This document shows, one piece after another, positions 1 through 11,754 of a DNA stretch of 64,000 nt. Within the stretch, counting starts at the first letter, position 1. Each line of letters starts with the position of its first letter. Source of the DNA: Stemphylium vesicarium (lineage: Eukaryota; Ascomycota; Dothideomycetes; Pleosporales; Pleosporaceae); assembly GCA_004380135.1 (NCBI GenBank), contig QXCR01000043.1, forward strand, positions 62,001 to 126,000, written 5' to 3'. The translations under genes and the position numbers were made by a program. The notes beneath the pieces are model-generated. The model was not told where the DNA came from and did no database searches. It saw only the letters and a list, made by a program, of their open reading frames with translations.

Positions 1-25
1 GAGCACCATTAATTTATTACCCCAG

Positions 26-2059
26 ATATGCACCCCACTTCGGAGGTTACAGTTCTGCGGTGCGCATCGGGCAAGAATACGCCCGTCGCGCTCGCCTCGA
101 GCTTGAGATTGATGAACCGTCCATTGAAACGCTGCAAACGCTCATGCTGCTTTCGCAAGCAAGCTTCCAGCTAGGCAAGGGCAAGAAAACGTTTATGCTG
201 TTGAGTAGGCACATCACTGCCCAATCAAACCCTTCACAAAGCTAACACCAATTTCAAGACTCCGCCATCAGCATGGCCTTTGCACTCGATCTTCATCGCG
301 AACTGCCGACCGGCATGAAGGTCACACCTGCCGAACGGGAAGGCCGACGGCGACTCTTCTGGTCCTGCTACCTCATGGACCGTTTCGCTGCAGCCGGCTC
401 CAAGCGACCCTCATTAATTGCGGATGAATCCATTGTGCTACGATTGCCGAGCTGGCAGCTACATCCTGGCGCCATGTTAATAGAGGGAGACTACTTTCCC
501 AACGGATGCAATTTGCAGTACATGGGCGGTACTGGAAAAGGCGGCCAAGGAAGCATGGGCATGCTGATCGGCATATCACGAATCCTAGGCATAACAAACC
601 GCTACCTCGCGGCTGGCGGCGTCAAGGGCGATTCACACTTCCCTTGGCATTCATTATCCAACCTATCCAAGATCCGCCAAGAACTCGACATCTGGGCCTC
701 AGAGACGCAGGACACATTCACGTCCATCGAAGCTCTCTTTGGCCAGCCCGACAGCACGATACTGGTACTTAGCAAGCTGGTATATCATCTCATACATTGC
801 CTCATCTATCGACCCTTCCTCCCGATAGATTTGGCTGAGCTGTCAGGGACGTCGCAGCATCAGCCCTGGCAAATCGAAGCAACGAATCTTTGCTTCCTCC
901 ACGCTAACGCCATTGCGGAGCTGGTCGAGATTGGAAGGGCTTCTTCCATCATAGATTGGCCAGCATTCGTTGGTTACTGTGTATGCACCGCCGGCACCAT
1001 CCATGTGCATGGCGCGCATTACCCTGGTAGAGAAGGTGAGGTCTTCTCCGTCAGTGCAGAATTCCTGTCTCGCGAGATGCAGCAGCTCTCCGAGCTTCGA
1101 TTCATCTGGGCCGGTGCCCAGCACCAACGGGATACGCTCCAAACTATCTACGGATGCCATTCAGAGCTCGTCCAATCTTTGGCAAGCAACCCGATGCGCT
1201 ATGCCCCAGTCTTCCAGCTTGAGGACTTTTTCGACAGATATCCTGGCCAGATCTTCGATGGGTCGCACATCACATTCATGGACATCGCGGTCGAGTCTAT
1301 GAACGAAGGGTGAGTAGTAGCCACTTCGCGCAGATCGCTGTTACTGACAACACCCCTAGCCTTGCGACATTTAATATCGAGCAACGTAACAACATGTATA
1401 TGACTAGCGGTGTCATTGGAAACGTCTCAGGATACCAAAAGCAATCTGTACTGTCACAACAGTCTCAATACTCCAACGGCCACCCAAACAAGAGGCGGAG
1501 AGCAACGACCTCCTCCACCAAAGCGCCTTCCCAATCACAACCCATTCCTCCAACGCCCACGTCGGCCACACATCCTCCTGCTGTACATACTCACAGACCT
1601 TCAGATGCTGGTACATCGGAGTCAAATCCTAGCCCTGGAGACACCAGAGCCCTTCCTAGCGAATCCAATGTACCGCCTTACACGCCACCATTACCAAACA
1701 ACTCACTCAATCCACCAAACCCTAACGGCGGGGGACTTGCGCTCCCGTTCTCGCCGAACTTCTCCTTCTCCCCACTACCACAATTTGCGAGCTTAGCGCC
1801 GTCACCGGTTCCTCGGCCAGCCAATCTCAATCCCAGCCAGGAAAATCATGCGATAAATTTCGACCCCATGCTTAGCATGCCAACACCGTACGACCAGCAG
1901 CCGACCCCCGGCGCCGGAAGTACGTCGGGTGCATCGGCGCATACGGACCCTGACAGTAAAGACCCATTTCTGAGCTTACTCGAACAACTCGCGGAGAACG
2001 AGGTCAGCAGAGGCGGTCCAAGCGAGCTGGATTTCTTCTTGAGCGGACAGGGCGGTTGA
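26..2059 (+). CDS. Fungal-specific transcription factor, C-terminal part (5' end outside window)
   Basis: Exons <26-204, 259-1309 and 1360-2059; the introns (54 and 50 bp) keep the frame and restore a continuous protein. The frame enters from the left edge, probably at the acceptor CCCCAG at 20-25. The visible protein has the fungal_trans middle region: a helix-rich segment ending in KGKKTFMLL, then MAFALDLHRELP and RRRLFWSCYLMDRF, the typical 'lFW.cy.lDr' core of Zn2Cys6 regulators. The last 230 residues are Ser/Pro/Asn-rich and low-complexity, as in activation regions. The DNA-binding zinc cluster would lie upstream of the window and is not seen. Family knowledge suggests a nuclear DNA-binding regulator; its targets cannot be inferred from this part. 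Confidence 0.85.
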
Positions 2060-4858
2060 ATTTGCCTTTCTGCATCAGCGAGCTCTAAAGTTCAGAGATG
2101 CCACTTTGCAACATCATGACAGGAGGACAGAACGAATGTTTCAATGATTATTATAGCAGTTCGAGTCTGGCTACGGCCTCATTTTAAAGTACATTTTGTA
2201 ATAGCTTTGGCAGCTATCATCGGGACTCAATACCGGCCGACATGACTCGGCTTGGATCCAAGGTCTCGCATCCAAAATCAGCGCGGCGCAAAATTGGGGA
2301 ATCAAGGACACAGAAAGGCTAGCTTCGCAGCGCGGGAACTACGGTGAACGAAATCTACGGCCATCACAGGTAAACATGTACAATATCTATCGACAGCAAT
2401 TCAGCAAAGCGCATTCCAGCGGTAAGCCGGCAGCATCAATTGCCGCCGGCTCCACAGCACCAAGACTGTCATCACTCTGCAGACACGGTGCCGTTGTCTA
2501 TGTTTAACGCCCGCACCAACCTCGGGGTCAGTTCCGATGTGGAGGCCCGTATTGAGGGTTGTGTCATGGTGGGAAGCAGCGGCGTGGGTGCCTCAAACAG
2601 CAGGAGAGCCGCTGGGCGCGACCGATGCCTGTTTGGCCAAGGTGCATGAAGACGGCTCGCTGTCGCAACCAAACTATAATACCCCAGTACGATGTTCTCT
2701 AGCGCGACATCTCGCATGTGAATAACCCGGGGTCCGGCCGCGTCATATGGAGACCCCGGAAATCGCTCCAGACATGATTCCAGGGACGGACCTTGCAACA
2801 GCAATGATGAGCAAGTAGCGGATGAGCATGAGATCATACACACACCTGTTTTGCCCCTGCGGGCGCAGCAGGGTAACGCGGAAAACAAGCTCCGCGTTCA
2901 AACGAGCAAGATTCTCGATGTTCGACGCAGGCACGCGGTGCCAGTGGCTAATGCAAGTCATCATCGTTTGCGTCTCTCCACAGCTGTGGCTTACAACAAA
3001 ATGTGGAGGATAGTCTAGGGGACATGAATCGCTTCTCACATTGACGCGGAGAACGCGCTCCGGTGTTAAAAAGACGAAATATCGGTGTAGCCCAATGTCA
3101 CGTACGACACCTGTCGTGGGAGGGGCCGCTCGTAGAGGCGTTCGCGCCAAAGCGCCACAACGGCTAGGGACGGGCATGGAGGTGATTGGTGGAATGATGT
3201 TCTTCCGTGTATAACGCCGTCTAGACGCAGAACACCTAACGGCAGACACGATGAAGAGAAAAGCCAACGCCTTTCATTGTCTGTCAGCCAGACTTGCTAA
3301 ACTTACATCACAGGATTTGGAATGTGGTAGTCGTGGCACCATTGCATTCTACGCTAGACCCTTCATCACGTTCAGCTCGCTGCAGCTATGAATATTACCG
3401 GTGGTACATCTTACATTGCCCCCGAAGCCCTTCACATGTACGGCAAAAAACACATGATTCGCACGAACCGCGAGTCAAGTTCAGCCACTCCGCACATGGT
3501 AAAGTCTCCAAGCGAACAAGTGATTGCAGCCCAGAAACGCGGGGGAGGGACCCGTTGATCAAATGCAGGGCCAACACCAAAACGTATACTATAGTAGTAG
3601 TCCCCCCTTGTGACACACACCCACACATAGCTGCACCTGCAGCCACGCCCTCGTCCGTCATTATACCAGGTCAAAACGTAATCTCATTTGATCAAGACAC
3701 ACTCGTCCATGAGCACTCATACCCACACATCTCAGCACATTTGCAGACGTAGCTAGAAGAGCTGTAGAAACACCGAGAAGCTGCCGATATCCAGACACAC
3801 ATATGCACACGGAGAGACTCATGCATCCACAGCCATCCGTCCGGCTCCGTCCATGCCCCAGAAATAAACGCTTACCCCGTGTATAACAGCCGGTGCTATT
3901 AGATCTGCGGGTGGACGCGAACCAAGATCCTGTACACACACCGCTTACCTACCACGTGTGTATATTCTCGGTACACCGATCGGTGGCATCTCGTACATGG
4001 GTACGGATACGTTTGATTTTCTTGGTTGCTAGCAGAGTGAGCTGCCAAGGTGAGAGACAGTTCATGGTATAGTGTAGCATAGCATAGCATAGCATCGTAC
4101 AAGTGAATACGTGTACATGGATGAATATCAAAGTAGCAACCTTCTCGTCAAACATGACAGAAAAAAGAAGCGAGGTAGAAGCGAGGAAGAAGCGAAGGAA
4201 GGAAGACGTGACCCTCAGGGGAAAAGGCGGGGGGGTTCGTTTCCTTCATCGCTCATGCATGCCCATGCATGTGCACCCCGGATTACATCAAACTGCCGCC
4301 ACCAGAAACGCCGCCGCCGCCACTACCACAGCCAAGTTTCATACTTGCACTCGGACGTACATACTTACCCCTCCGCCCCTTATTGGCGCCCGGACGAGCG
4401 CGAGATAAGCTCTTGACAAGTTTCTGGGCTTGCATATATCATATATCGTGCATTTATGTACATGTCAATTAACGGTGTGTCTCCAGTTTTACTATTACAG
4501 GCATTGAGTTCCGAGGGAATAAGAATGTGCTTGTATGTGAATTGTGTGCTGGTAATGCAGATATGTGGCGTGGCGAGGGAGAGTAATCAAGCTTCATGGG
4601 GAAAAGGCTTGAGGGGGGGAGGGACGCGTGGCCGAAGGAATCAATACACAGCCACTGTGCAGTCATAATCAGAAAGGGAAGGAAAAGGTGTTCATCATCA
4701 ATGCCTTCATTCTCCAAGTTGCTAGTCCATGTAATGTATATTCTCTTTTCCCACCGATCTATGCCAAGAGCGCCGAGCTACGGACAGTCGTATCTTCGCG
4801 TGAATGCAGCGTCACCTGAGCTTTCTCGGTTCCCATGTACGAGGCCAAAAATGTGTTC
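2060..4858. other. Intergenic region, no supported gene
   Basis: 2.8 kb between the convergent transcription factor and GLR1 genes. Short frames on both strands have no recognisable domains and unlikely composition. It contains a CA-rich stretch near 3600-3830, a four-unit AGCAT tandem repeat at 4076-4095 and a purine-rich stretch at 4160-4205. Confidence 0.7.
4076..4095. repeat. Short tandem repeat (AGCAT)4
   Basis: Four perfect AGCAT units followed by AGCATC-like degeneration. It lies in non-coding DNA. Confidence 0.85.
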
Positions 4859-6697
4859 CTAGGTCATCGTGACGAGTTCCTCGGCGGAAACCGGGTGGAT
4901 AGCCTGTTGGGGAAAGAAAAAGCACGGGTCAGCAAACGCATTCAAGGCGAAAGAGCGGAGGGGTAATGGCGACAAAAAACCATGGTTCCCGCGTTACGCC
5001 TTCTTGCCCCGCAAAACGTGGGCAGGTGGTTTCATGCTCGATAGCCGAAGAGCATCCGCCCGCATATGCAGGCACGGAACGAGACCCCTTTCTAAGAAAG
5101 AAGAAGGAAACAAGGATGGAGTGATGGATGGGTGGAGATGGGAAAGTAGAATACGTACCACACAGTTATCAAAGTCCTTCTTTGTAGCACCCATCTTGAT
5201 AGCTACACCGAAACCTTGCAGAATCTCGCTGCTTCCCTGTCCAAGGATGTGCAGTCCAACGACCTTCTCCTCTGGGCCAGCGCAGATGATCTTGTATGCT
5301 GTCGGCTGCTTGTGTTCCTGGTCCATCATGGCAAAGTACATGGCCTTGAATTCAGTCTTGTAAATCTTAATCTTGTCGTCGCCGTACTTTTCGCGCGCCT
5401 CAGGCTCCGTCAGGCCGATGGAACCGATTTCTGGGTGGGCGAACACGACAGAGGGTATGTTTTGGTAGTCGAGGTGCGCGTTGGTCTGGTTGTTGAAGAG
5501 GCGGTCAGAGAGGCGGCGGCCGGCAGCGATGGCGACGGGGGTGAGTTCGAAACCACGGTCGCAGACGTCGCCAATTGCGTAGATGTTGGGAATCGAGGTG
5601 TTCTGATATTCGTCGGTAACGATGTGGTTCTTGTCGTTGAGCTTGATGCCAAAGTCCTTGATTTTGAGGTCTTCAATCTCAGGCACACGACCGGTAGCGA
5701 AAAGGACCGTCTCGACTTCAACGGTAGATTGCTTCTTGGTCTCAGTTTCTTGGTAAGTGACGCGCTTCATGCCGTTGCCAATGTCCTCGACCTGGGTGAT
5801 CTGTGTACCCTTGTAGAGGTTGATACCCTGGCGCTCGTACTCCTGAGTTACGACGTCTTGGATCATGGGATCGAAGCTTCGGAGAAGCTTCTGGCCACGG
5901 ATGAAGAAGTGTGTCTTTGAGCCGAGCGCGTGCAGCATGCCCGTCATCTCGACACCAATGTATCCTGCGCCACTTGTTGCGATGCTCTTTGGCTGCTTCT
6001 CGAGCTCGAAGAAACCGTCGCTGTCGATGCAGAGCTCCTTTCCGGGGATGTCAGGAATCTGAGGTCTTCCACCGGTTGCGATGAGGATGTTCTTCGCCTT
6101 GATGCGCTGAGTACCGCTGCCGTCATTGAGCGTAACCTCTACTTCGTCCTTGGCAACAAACTTTGCCCGGCCTCTGAAGTGCTCAATCTCGTCCTTGTTC
6201 AGGTTGTTCTCGTAGATGCCATTCAAACGCGTGACGTAGTCATCCCGCTTCTTCTTGAAGTAAGGCCAGTCAAAGTCTGGCACGGCGCCAACCTTGAAGC
6301 CGTATGCGGGCGCGTCCTTGAATGTCTCTGCAATGGCTGCAGCATTCCAGGTTACTTTCTTGGGTACGCAGCCAACGTTTACGCATGTACCGCCATATCT
6401 TTTCGACTCGATCGCAATGACTTTTGCGCCGTGTTTGGCGGCTCGCCGACCGGAGGCAATACCCCCACTGCCGATACCGATGACCAGGTAATCGCACTCT
6501 TTGGTTTCGGACGACATTTTGGGGCTAGTTGTGGAGAAGTGGGACGAGAGGTTGGATAAGCGTGCGGATGCCACTGCGGTTCGTGAAGGGCGAAAGTGCG
6601 AGCGCGACAAGAATGTTTGTCCTGCTGGTGGTGGTGGGGCAATGGTACGGAGACTCGCAGATAGAGCTCGCAGTCCGTAAGCTATTGTTCTTTGCAT
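4859..6697 (-). CDS. GLR1: Glutathione reductase, probably dual-targeted
   Basis: Exons (minus) 6697-5159 and 4903-4859, with a long intron at 4904-5158 (donor GTACGT, acceptor CAACAG), giving 527 aa. NADPH-dependent flavoenzyme that reduces GSSG to GSH. Seen: the FAD-binding GxGxxG region near residue 75, the redox-active CVNVGC (Cys105/Cys110), a second NAD(P)-binding Rossmann region near 230-250, and the C-terminal IHPVSAEE with catalytic His516, encoded only by the short last exon. The first 60 residues are Arg/Ser/Ala-rich without acidic residues, like a mitochondrial presequence. Met61 (codon 6517-6515) starts a normal cytosolic form. Without the small last exon the frame runs into the intron and loses the catalytic His, so the spliced model is preferred. 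Confidence 0.96.
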
Positions 6698-7341
6698 TAA
6701 AATTGCAGCCCGGGTGACAGCGGGTACTTATAGTATGACGACAGGGCACCTAGACCTCAAATGCACCACTGTAGTTGAAGACTGGATTGGACGCCTTTAG
6801 TAAGCCTAAATGGTGGGATGCAGATGTACGGCGACGCAGTCTACGTGACAGCCTTCAGGACGATTTCCGGATGAAACAATGCGAAATGCAAGAATGGCCT
6901 ACAAATCACAATGCGAATCTGGAACAAATGCTGATGAATGCCGCTTGCACATGCGAAAGTTTTGCAGTTTTGCGATTATGGAATCAACAGACGATGACGC
7001 GACCTCGGTCCGTAGCGAAATCGAATCGACGCTATACCGGTTGCGATAGCTTCTTCCGCGATTACCTCATCGTCGTTGGACTCCACCATGTGCGCCCACG
7101 TCTACACAGAAGCAATTGTATGTTTGCCCATGCGAAGTCACGTTCGGAAGTTGCTGTCAGGATAAACATGCCAACAGATGACAGTAGCACTGACCTCCCC
7201 GGATCCTGAATCCTAAAGCAAACTCGGTAGACCCAGAAGATATCACACCATCTCCACTGCGAGCTTTAGGACGCCGCACCTGGTCGCGCGTACAGCCGGA
7301 TACATCCACCTCCATCTACACACTTATCCAGGCCTTTCAAA
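6698..7341. other. Divergent intergenic region GLR1 / small membrane protein
   Basis: 644 bp between two divergent starts, presumably holding both promoters. A 144-codon frame inside it (6775-7209) has no recognisable feature and is treated as chance. Confidence 0.6.
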
Positions 7342-7819
7342 ATGGGTGGTAGGCTTTCTATGCCCAAAGCCGCCGACGGCATGAGCGAGACCTCGAAGCC
7401 AACACAACCACGCCTTTCGCGGAATCGCGGTATCATCAATGGCCGTGTAAGCCTTCTTCCACATTCGCATGTAATATTAGCATATTCTGATTCTTATACA
7501 GACGGTCATGGCGCCACTAGCCGCGCTGACTATGGCCGGTCTCCTCTTCGTTTACGCTCGAACTTCGATACGTGCCGCCAAACTCAACGCCCAAAAACAC
7601 CGGGAAGCCGATGGAGGACAAATTAGCTGGCGCAAGGAGAGCTTGAGGCGACATGGACAGATGGAGAGAATAGACGATGATAGAGGAACGTTCGGAGAGG
7701 CACTCATGGGGGACATTCGCAAGAAGAAACAGCAGAAGGTGGAAGAGAACCAGAAGGTAGAGGCCGAGCGCTCAGACAACGATGCAGAGTTGAGGAAGAT
7801 TCTAGGAAAGAAAGATTGA
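7342..7819 (+). CDS. Small single-pass membrane protein, unknown function
   Basis: Exons 7342-7446 and 7502-7819 (intron 55 bp, GTAAGC...TACAG), 140 aa. After a polar, Ser/Arg-rich N-terminus there is one hydrophobic segment at about residues 38-54 (APLAALTMAGLLFVYA), then a highly charged, probably helical tail rich in Lys, Glu and Gln ending in ILGKKD. I do not recognise the family. The layout (short basic N-terminus, one membrane span, charged tail) fits a tail-exposed organelle membrane protein, but that is inference. The exon junction keeps frame and joins the N-terminus directly to the membrane span, which supports the model. Confidence 0.7.
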
Positions 7820-8774
7820 TACTAGATGACGTGGTCGAACGCGGTCTGGGTACCTGGTGCTGCGTAACGAGGAATACCATGTTTGTATGAAAATAAAGCA
7901 AGTTGAGCTTGCTCCTGTACAATACTCGCTGGAAGGCGACACAAAAGCTTTGGCGTATCCTGTCAGAACCGAACACGTGAGACATGTGGATGTTCATTTT
8001 CTCTAGTTTTATGTGATGCCGATGAAGAAGCATAGGTAGGTCGACATACGTACCATGGTCCGCGGCCGGTAGCCTTTTGTCATACGCACCTTGTTGCAAA
8101 CGCTGTCTTACTCTAGACTGTGCCATGGTGATACAAGGTGACATAACATTAAGACGGTAGGCGAAACAGCAACTGCTCAAGTTCCGTAGCTGCCGCCTGC
8201 AGAAGCTATGATTCGTTGAAGCTATGGCGATGCTTGTGGACCGGGGTAGTGTTAAGCTTCACATGTGAGCCGACCCCGCATTCCATGACTTCAGCCTTCA
8301 AACGTGCGATAATGCCACCAGAGGTTTTGCTGCGTGGGGGGAGGGGGAGCTGCAATCAAGTGTCCATGTCATAGTTCCGGTGAGCGCTGGCTGAATAGTC
8401 TGTTATGCGGTGAAGTGAGGGATATTCACGATCTTGGAGGCATATTGAAGTGCAGGTCGTCTCGTCGATCATGCCCAAGCAACCAATGAGTCCAACCTTC
8501 CGTGGCCGTTAAGCCGCTTTGGTACACAGAGGGTGAGCTTAACCCCACCATTCCATCACCACGCTCCGAATCCATACACACCCAGCAGCATCCGCCATTG
8601 TCGCCCAACCATCCTCTCCCCCCCCAGACTCGTCGACGCCCCACGGATCGCGCATATTCCGCACACCATCGAGCTTGACGACGCGGCGGTCTTCATGGAG
8701 CTTGCCCGGCTTCTGGCCCGATCGCGATTGCCGTAGGAAGACAGTATTGTCTTCCACAGCTAGCGATAGCCAGT
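7820..8774. other. Intergenic region upstream of the mitochondrial carrier
   Basis: 955 bp. Frames on the minus strand (7704-8180, 8426-8644) have no domain signal. It contains a G-rich run near 8335-8350 and CT-rich DNA near 8570-8630 that may belong to the carrier promoter or 5' UTR. Confidence 0.6.
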
Positions 8775-10221
8775 ATGCCCAAGCAGGAGGATGGGAGGCC
8801 AAATGTACAAAAAGATGTTTCCAATAGGCCGCGCGATCTGACCGACATCTCAAGAGCGGTCTTACGGAGCGAGCAGGCAAAGCGATGGACCAAGCGGTAC
8901 AGGACCGAGGTCGCCGCAAGCTCCAGCAGCCTGCTCTCGACCTTTGCTGCAGTACGTCGGCCTGTTCCGGAAGTCATATCGTTGAGGCTGGGGGTGCTAA
9001 TAGCTTCCAGTACCCTCTGGACTCGGTCAAGACCCGACTGCAAGCGTATGCCAGCTCGCCCCTACACCCTATACACGACTAACACACGCCAGATACAAAT
9101 TCAATTCCTTCACCGACTGCGTCCGCCATACCTACAAGACTGAGGGCTTCCATGGCTTCTACCGCGGTATGCTCGCCCCATCTCTTGTCGCATCGAATTG
9201 TATACTAATGCACGCGTCATAGGAGTCTGGTCTCCGCTCGCAAGCATTACCCTCGTACGAACTGTGTCCTTTTCCATATACCAGCGGTCCAAATACGCGC
9301 TCGATAACTGGATTTACCAGACCACGGGAAGCTCGCCACTTGTGATTGCGAATACCAGGGATGCATGGCCGACACTGTCAACTATCGCATGCTTCGGTTT
9401 GGCGGGTGTGAATGCTGGCGCAGCCATCACAGTCATTGCATGTATGGGGAATGTGTTACAAGTTGCTTGCGCAGCCGGCTAACTCCCCTTCAGGCCCATT
9501 TGAGTTGACCAAATTGAGCGCACAAATCTCCGTGTTGATGGCCGATCGCAACGACGGTGGCGGCAAAAACGACGCGATACGGAAGAGCTACCAGAACTTG
9601 GGAACCTGGAAAACGGCGCAAAATCTGGTCAAACATCGGGGTTGGAGAGGGCTGTATTCTGGCTTTCATTTGCATTTGCGTAAGTGAGCCAGAAGTCAGT
9701 GAACGGTGCACAAAGAGCTGACATGCTATGCTATAGTTCGAGACTCAATCGGCACTGGCATCTACTTTGTTACGTATGAGAGCGTGAAGCAGGTTCTGGC
9801 CAATGCGCGTGGAACTTCACCTACACATCCGCTCGCAGTCGTCATAGCGGGAGGACTCTGTGGGCTTGTCAGTTGGGCATGCGTAAGTGCATTCGCAAGG
9901 GAAGCATGAACGTGTCTAACCGTATCCCAGATATTTCCAATCGACACAGCAAAGAGTATATATCAACGCAACTGTCTCGTTGGAGGGAAGGACAAGGCCA
10001 CTCGCCCCAAGATTGCTTTCTTTAGTCGGCGCATGTATCGAGGTAAGGGTTATTCTGTCATTGTCCTTGAAGGCGGCTGCTAACATACCCTAGGCCTCGG
10101 CGTATCAATGTCTCGTTCCTGCATAGTCAACGCGATTTTCTTTACCGCATTCGAATTCACAAAGAAGCGCATCAACGGCATGGCCTACGATGACGAGCTA
10201 CTGCGCGCCAACGATGTATAA
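8775..10221 (+). CDS. Mitochondrial carrier family (SLC25) protein, substrate unknown
   Basis: Eight exons: 8775-8951, 9011-9045, 9093-9166, 9223-9441, 9494-9679, 9737-9882, 9931-10042, 10094-10221; all introns 47-59 bp with GT-AG ends, total 358 aa. The three repeats of the family are visible by their PxD/ExxK-type signatures: YPLDSVKTRLQ in repeat 1, CPFELTKLSAQ in repeat 2 (D replaced by E) and FPIDTAKSIYQ in repeat 3. Each precedes a matrix helix and a Gly-rich motif (GFHGFYRG, GWRGLYSG, FFSRRMYRG). It would act in the inner mitochondrial membrane as a metabolite exchanger. Repeat divergence prevents a substrate call. The first exon, about 59 residues, is a polar extension. Confidence 0.92.
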
Positions 10222-10919
10222 ATGAAATGGTCTTCGCTGTATCTGCATAGGGCATGGAGTAGGCGTTTATCAAGTTTGGGTGGAAACTGGTACATGAGTT
10301 GTCCTGCACTCAAGTATGCTATCAGGGGTATAACATTGAATGTGATGCAAGCTGTACACACATCTTATAGTAGCCCAATGCTTGCCACCGTCGGACATAT
10401 TGGCTCTCGATTTCTATCATGTTCAACTTGAATGTGGATACCTGGGTGATGGCTCAAGAGTACCTAGGTAGAGGTGGGTACAGGCTAAGACGGAAAGGAT
10501 TAGTACGCAAAGGCGCATCCTACCTAGGTACTACGCATGCATCTAGCGACGATGAATGTGAAATCCCATGACTCTTAGAAGCCGTGGGAAGAAGACGCCT
10601 TGACTTCATTCCGCAATAGTGGAATTATCAGCAAACAATACATCATCTTTGAGAACAGTGCATTTCATGGCCGCGTCATCGCTTAGGGTATCACGAAGAG
10701 ACTCCCGACATTGCGCTTTTCGAAGTATTCATTGACCTGCCGACCTAACATATCTCATGACGCCGTCTTTGTTTCTTCCGGGGAGGGCCCGTATGCAAAC
10801 CGTGGTCACGGAGAGGTCGTGACTATTTCCACCCCAGCAATGGGAATATGCCCGCTGATGAATCCGTTGTGCAACCCCGATAAAGGCAAATGTCGAAGAA
10901 AGGAAGGGAAAGAAGACGC
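10222..10919. other. Convergent intergenic region, no gene seen
   Basis: 698 bp between the ends of the carrier and RPP1 genes; presumably 3' UTRs. Short frames only. The motif TACCTAGGTA occurs near 10520-10531, with similar TACCTAGG words near 10460, but no function is evident. Confidence 0.6.
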
Positions 10920-11423
10920 TTAGTCGAAGAGACCGAAGCCCATGTCCTCGTCTGACTCCTCCTTCTCTGTTGGTATGTTAGCCGCGTCCTCGCCTCGGGA
11001 ACCGTGTATGAGGAAAACGTACCCTCCTCCTTCTTCTCCTCAGCAGCAGGTGCGGCCTCAGCGGCACCGCCAGCGGCGGCAGCACCACCGGCAGCAGGGG
11101 CAGCAGCGCCGCCACCTGAGCCGACGTTCAGGAGCAGGTCCTTGACATCCTTGCCCTCGAGAGCCTATTCACACACACATCAGAAATTATCCCGTGGTCC
11201 AGCGGCTTCGTGGATGCGCACCTTGGCGAAAAGGGAGGTCCAGATGGGCTCAACCTCCTCGATCTTTGCGGCCTTGATGAGAGACTGGAGCTTGTCGGAC
11301 TGTTCAAATTAGCCAATGTGCCCGTCAATTGCAGTGGCACCTCGGGAGTCGTACAGTGATGTCGACACCGTCATCAGCGAGGATGAGAGCGGCGTAGGAG
11401 GAAGCGAGCTCGGCGGTAGACAT
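10920..11423 (-). CDS. RPP1: 60S acidic ribosomal protein P1
   Basis: Exons (minus) 11423-11355, 11299-11222, 11164-11023 and 10966-10920; introns 55, 57 and 56 bp; 111 aa. N-terminal helical dimerisation domain begins MSTAELASSYAALILADDG, followed by an Ala/Gly-rich hinge and an acidic tail ending SDEDMGFGLFD, the invariant C-terminus of eukaryotic stalk P-proteins that contacts translation factors. N-terminal sequence and length identify P1 rather than P2. It acts on the large cytosolic ribosomal subunit. The third intron splits the acidic Glu/Lys run just before the conserved tail. Confidence 0.97.
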
Positions 11424-11754
11424 TGCGACGGTTGTGATCGTGAGATTTGGTCGTGAAGTCGAGGTGTTGGGAGTGTCGATGCTGCGGAATTGAATTGATG
11501 GTGTGGAAGGCGCTAACAGTGGCTCTCGCTAAGCGAGGCCTAAGCTGTTTTGGGCATGGGAGAGGTCGGCCCAAGGCCTTGCCCCTCGGTGACGTCCGAG
11601 TGCCTTCCCCGCGATCAAGCTGCATCTTGGCCGCCCGACCGGCTACGTACAAGTTCGCATATCGCTGCACCTCAGTCCTCACCAACGATCGAGTTAGTCC
11701 CCACCCCACTGAGAGATCTTCCCAGCCGTTGCCGCTTAATATCTGCGGCGCATC
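11424..11754. promoter_or_regulatory. Divergent promoter region RPP1 / DUF2408 gene
   Basis: 331 bp separating two divergent start codons. No individual site can be assigned from the sequence alone. Confidence 0.5.

Noticed and set aside
2743..3267. 174-codon minus-strand open frame
   Set aside because: No recognisable features in a region without other coding signal.
5216..5920. 234-codon plus-strand frame
   Set aside because: Antisense shadow of the GLR1 coding sequence.
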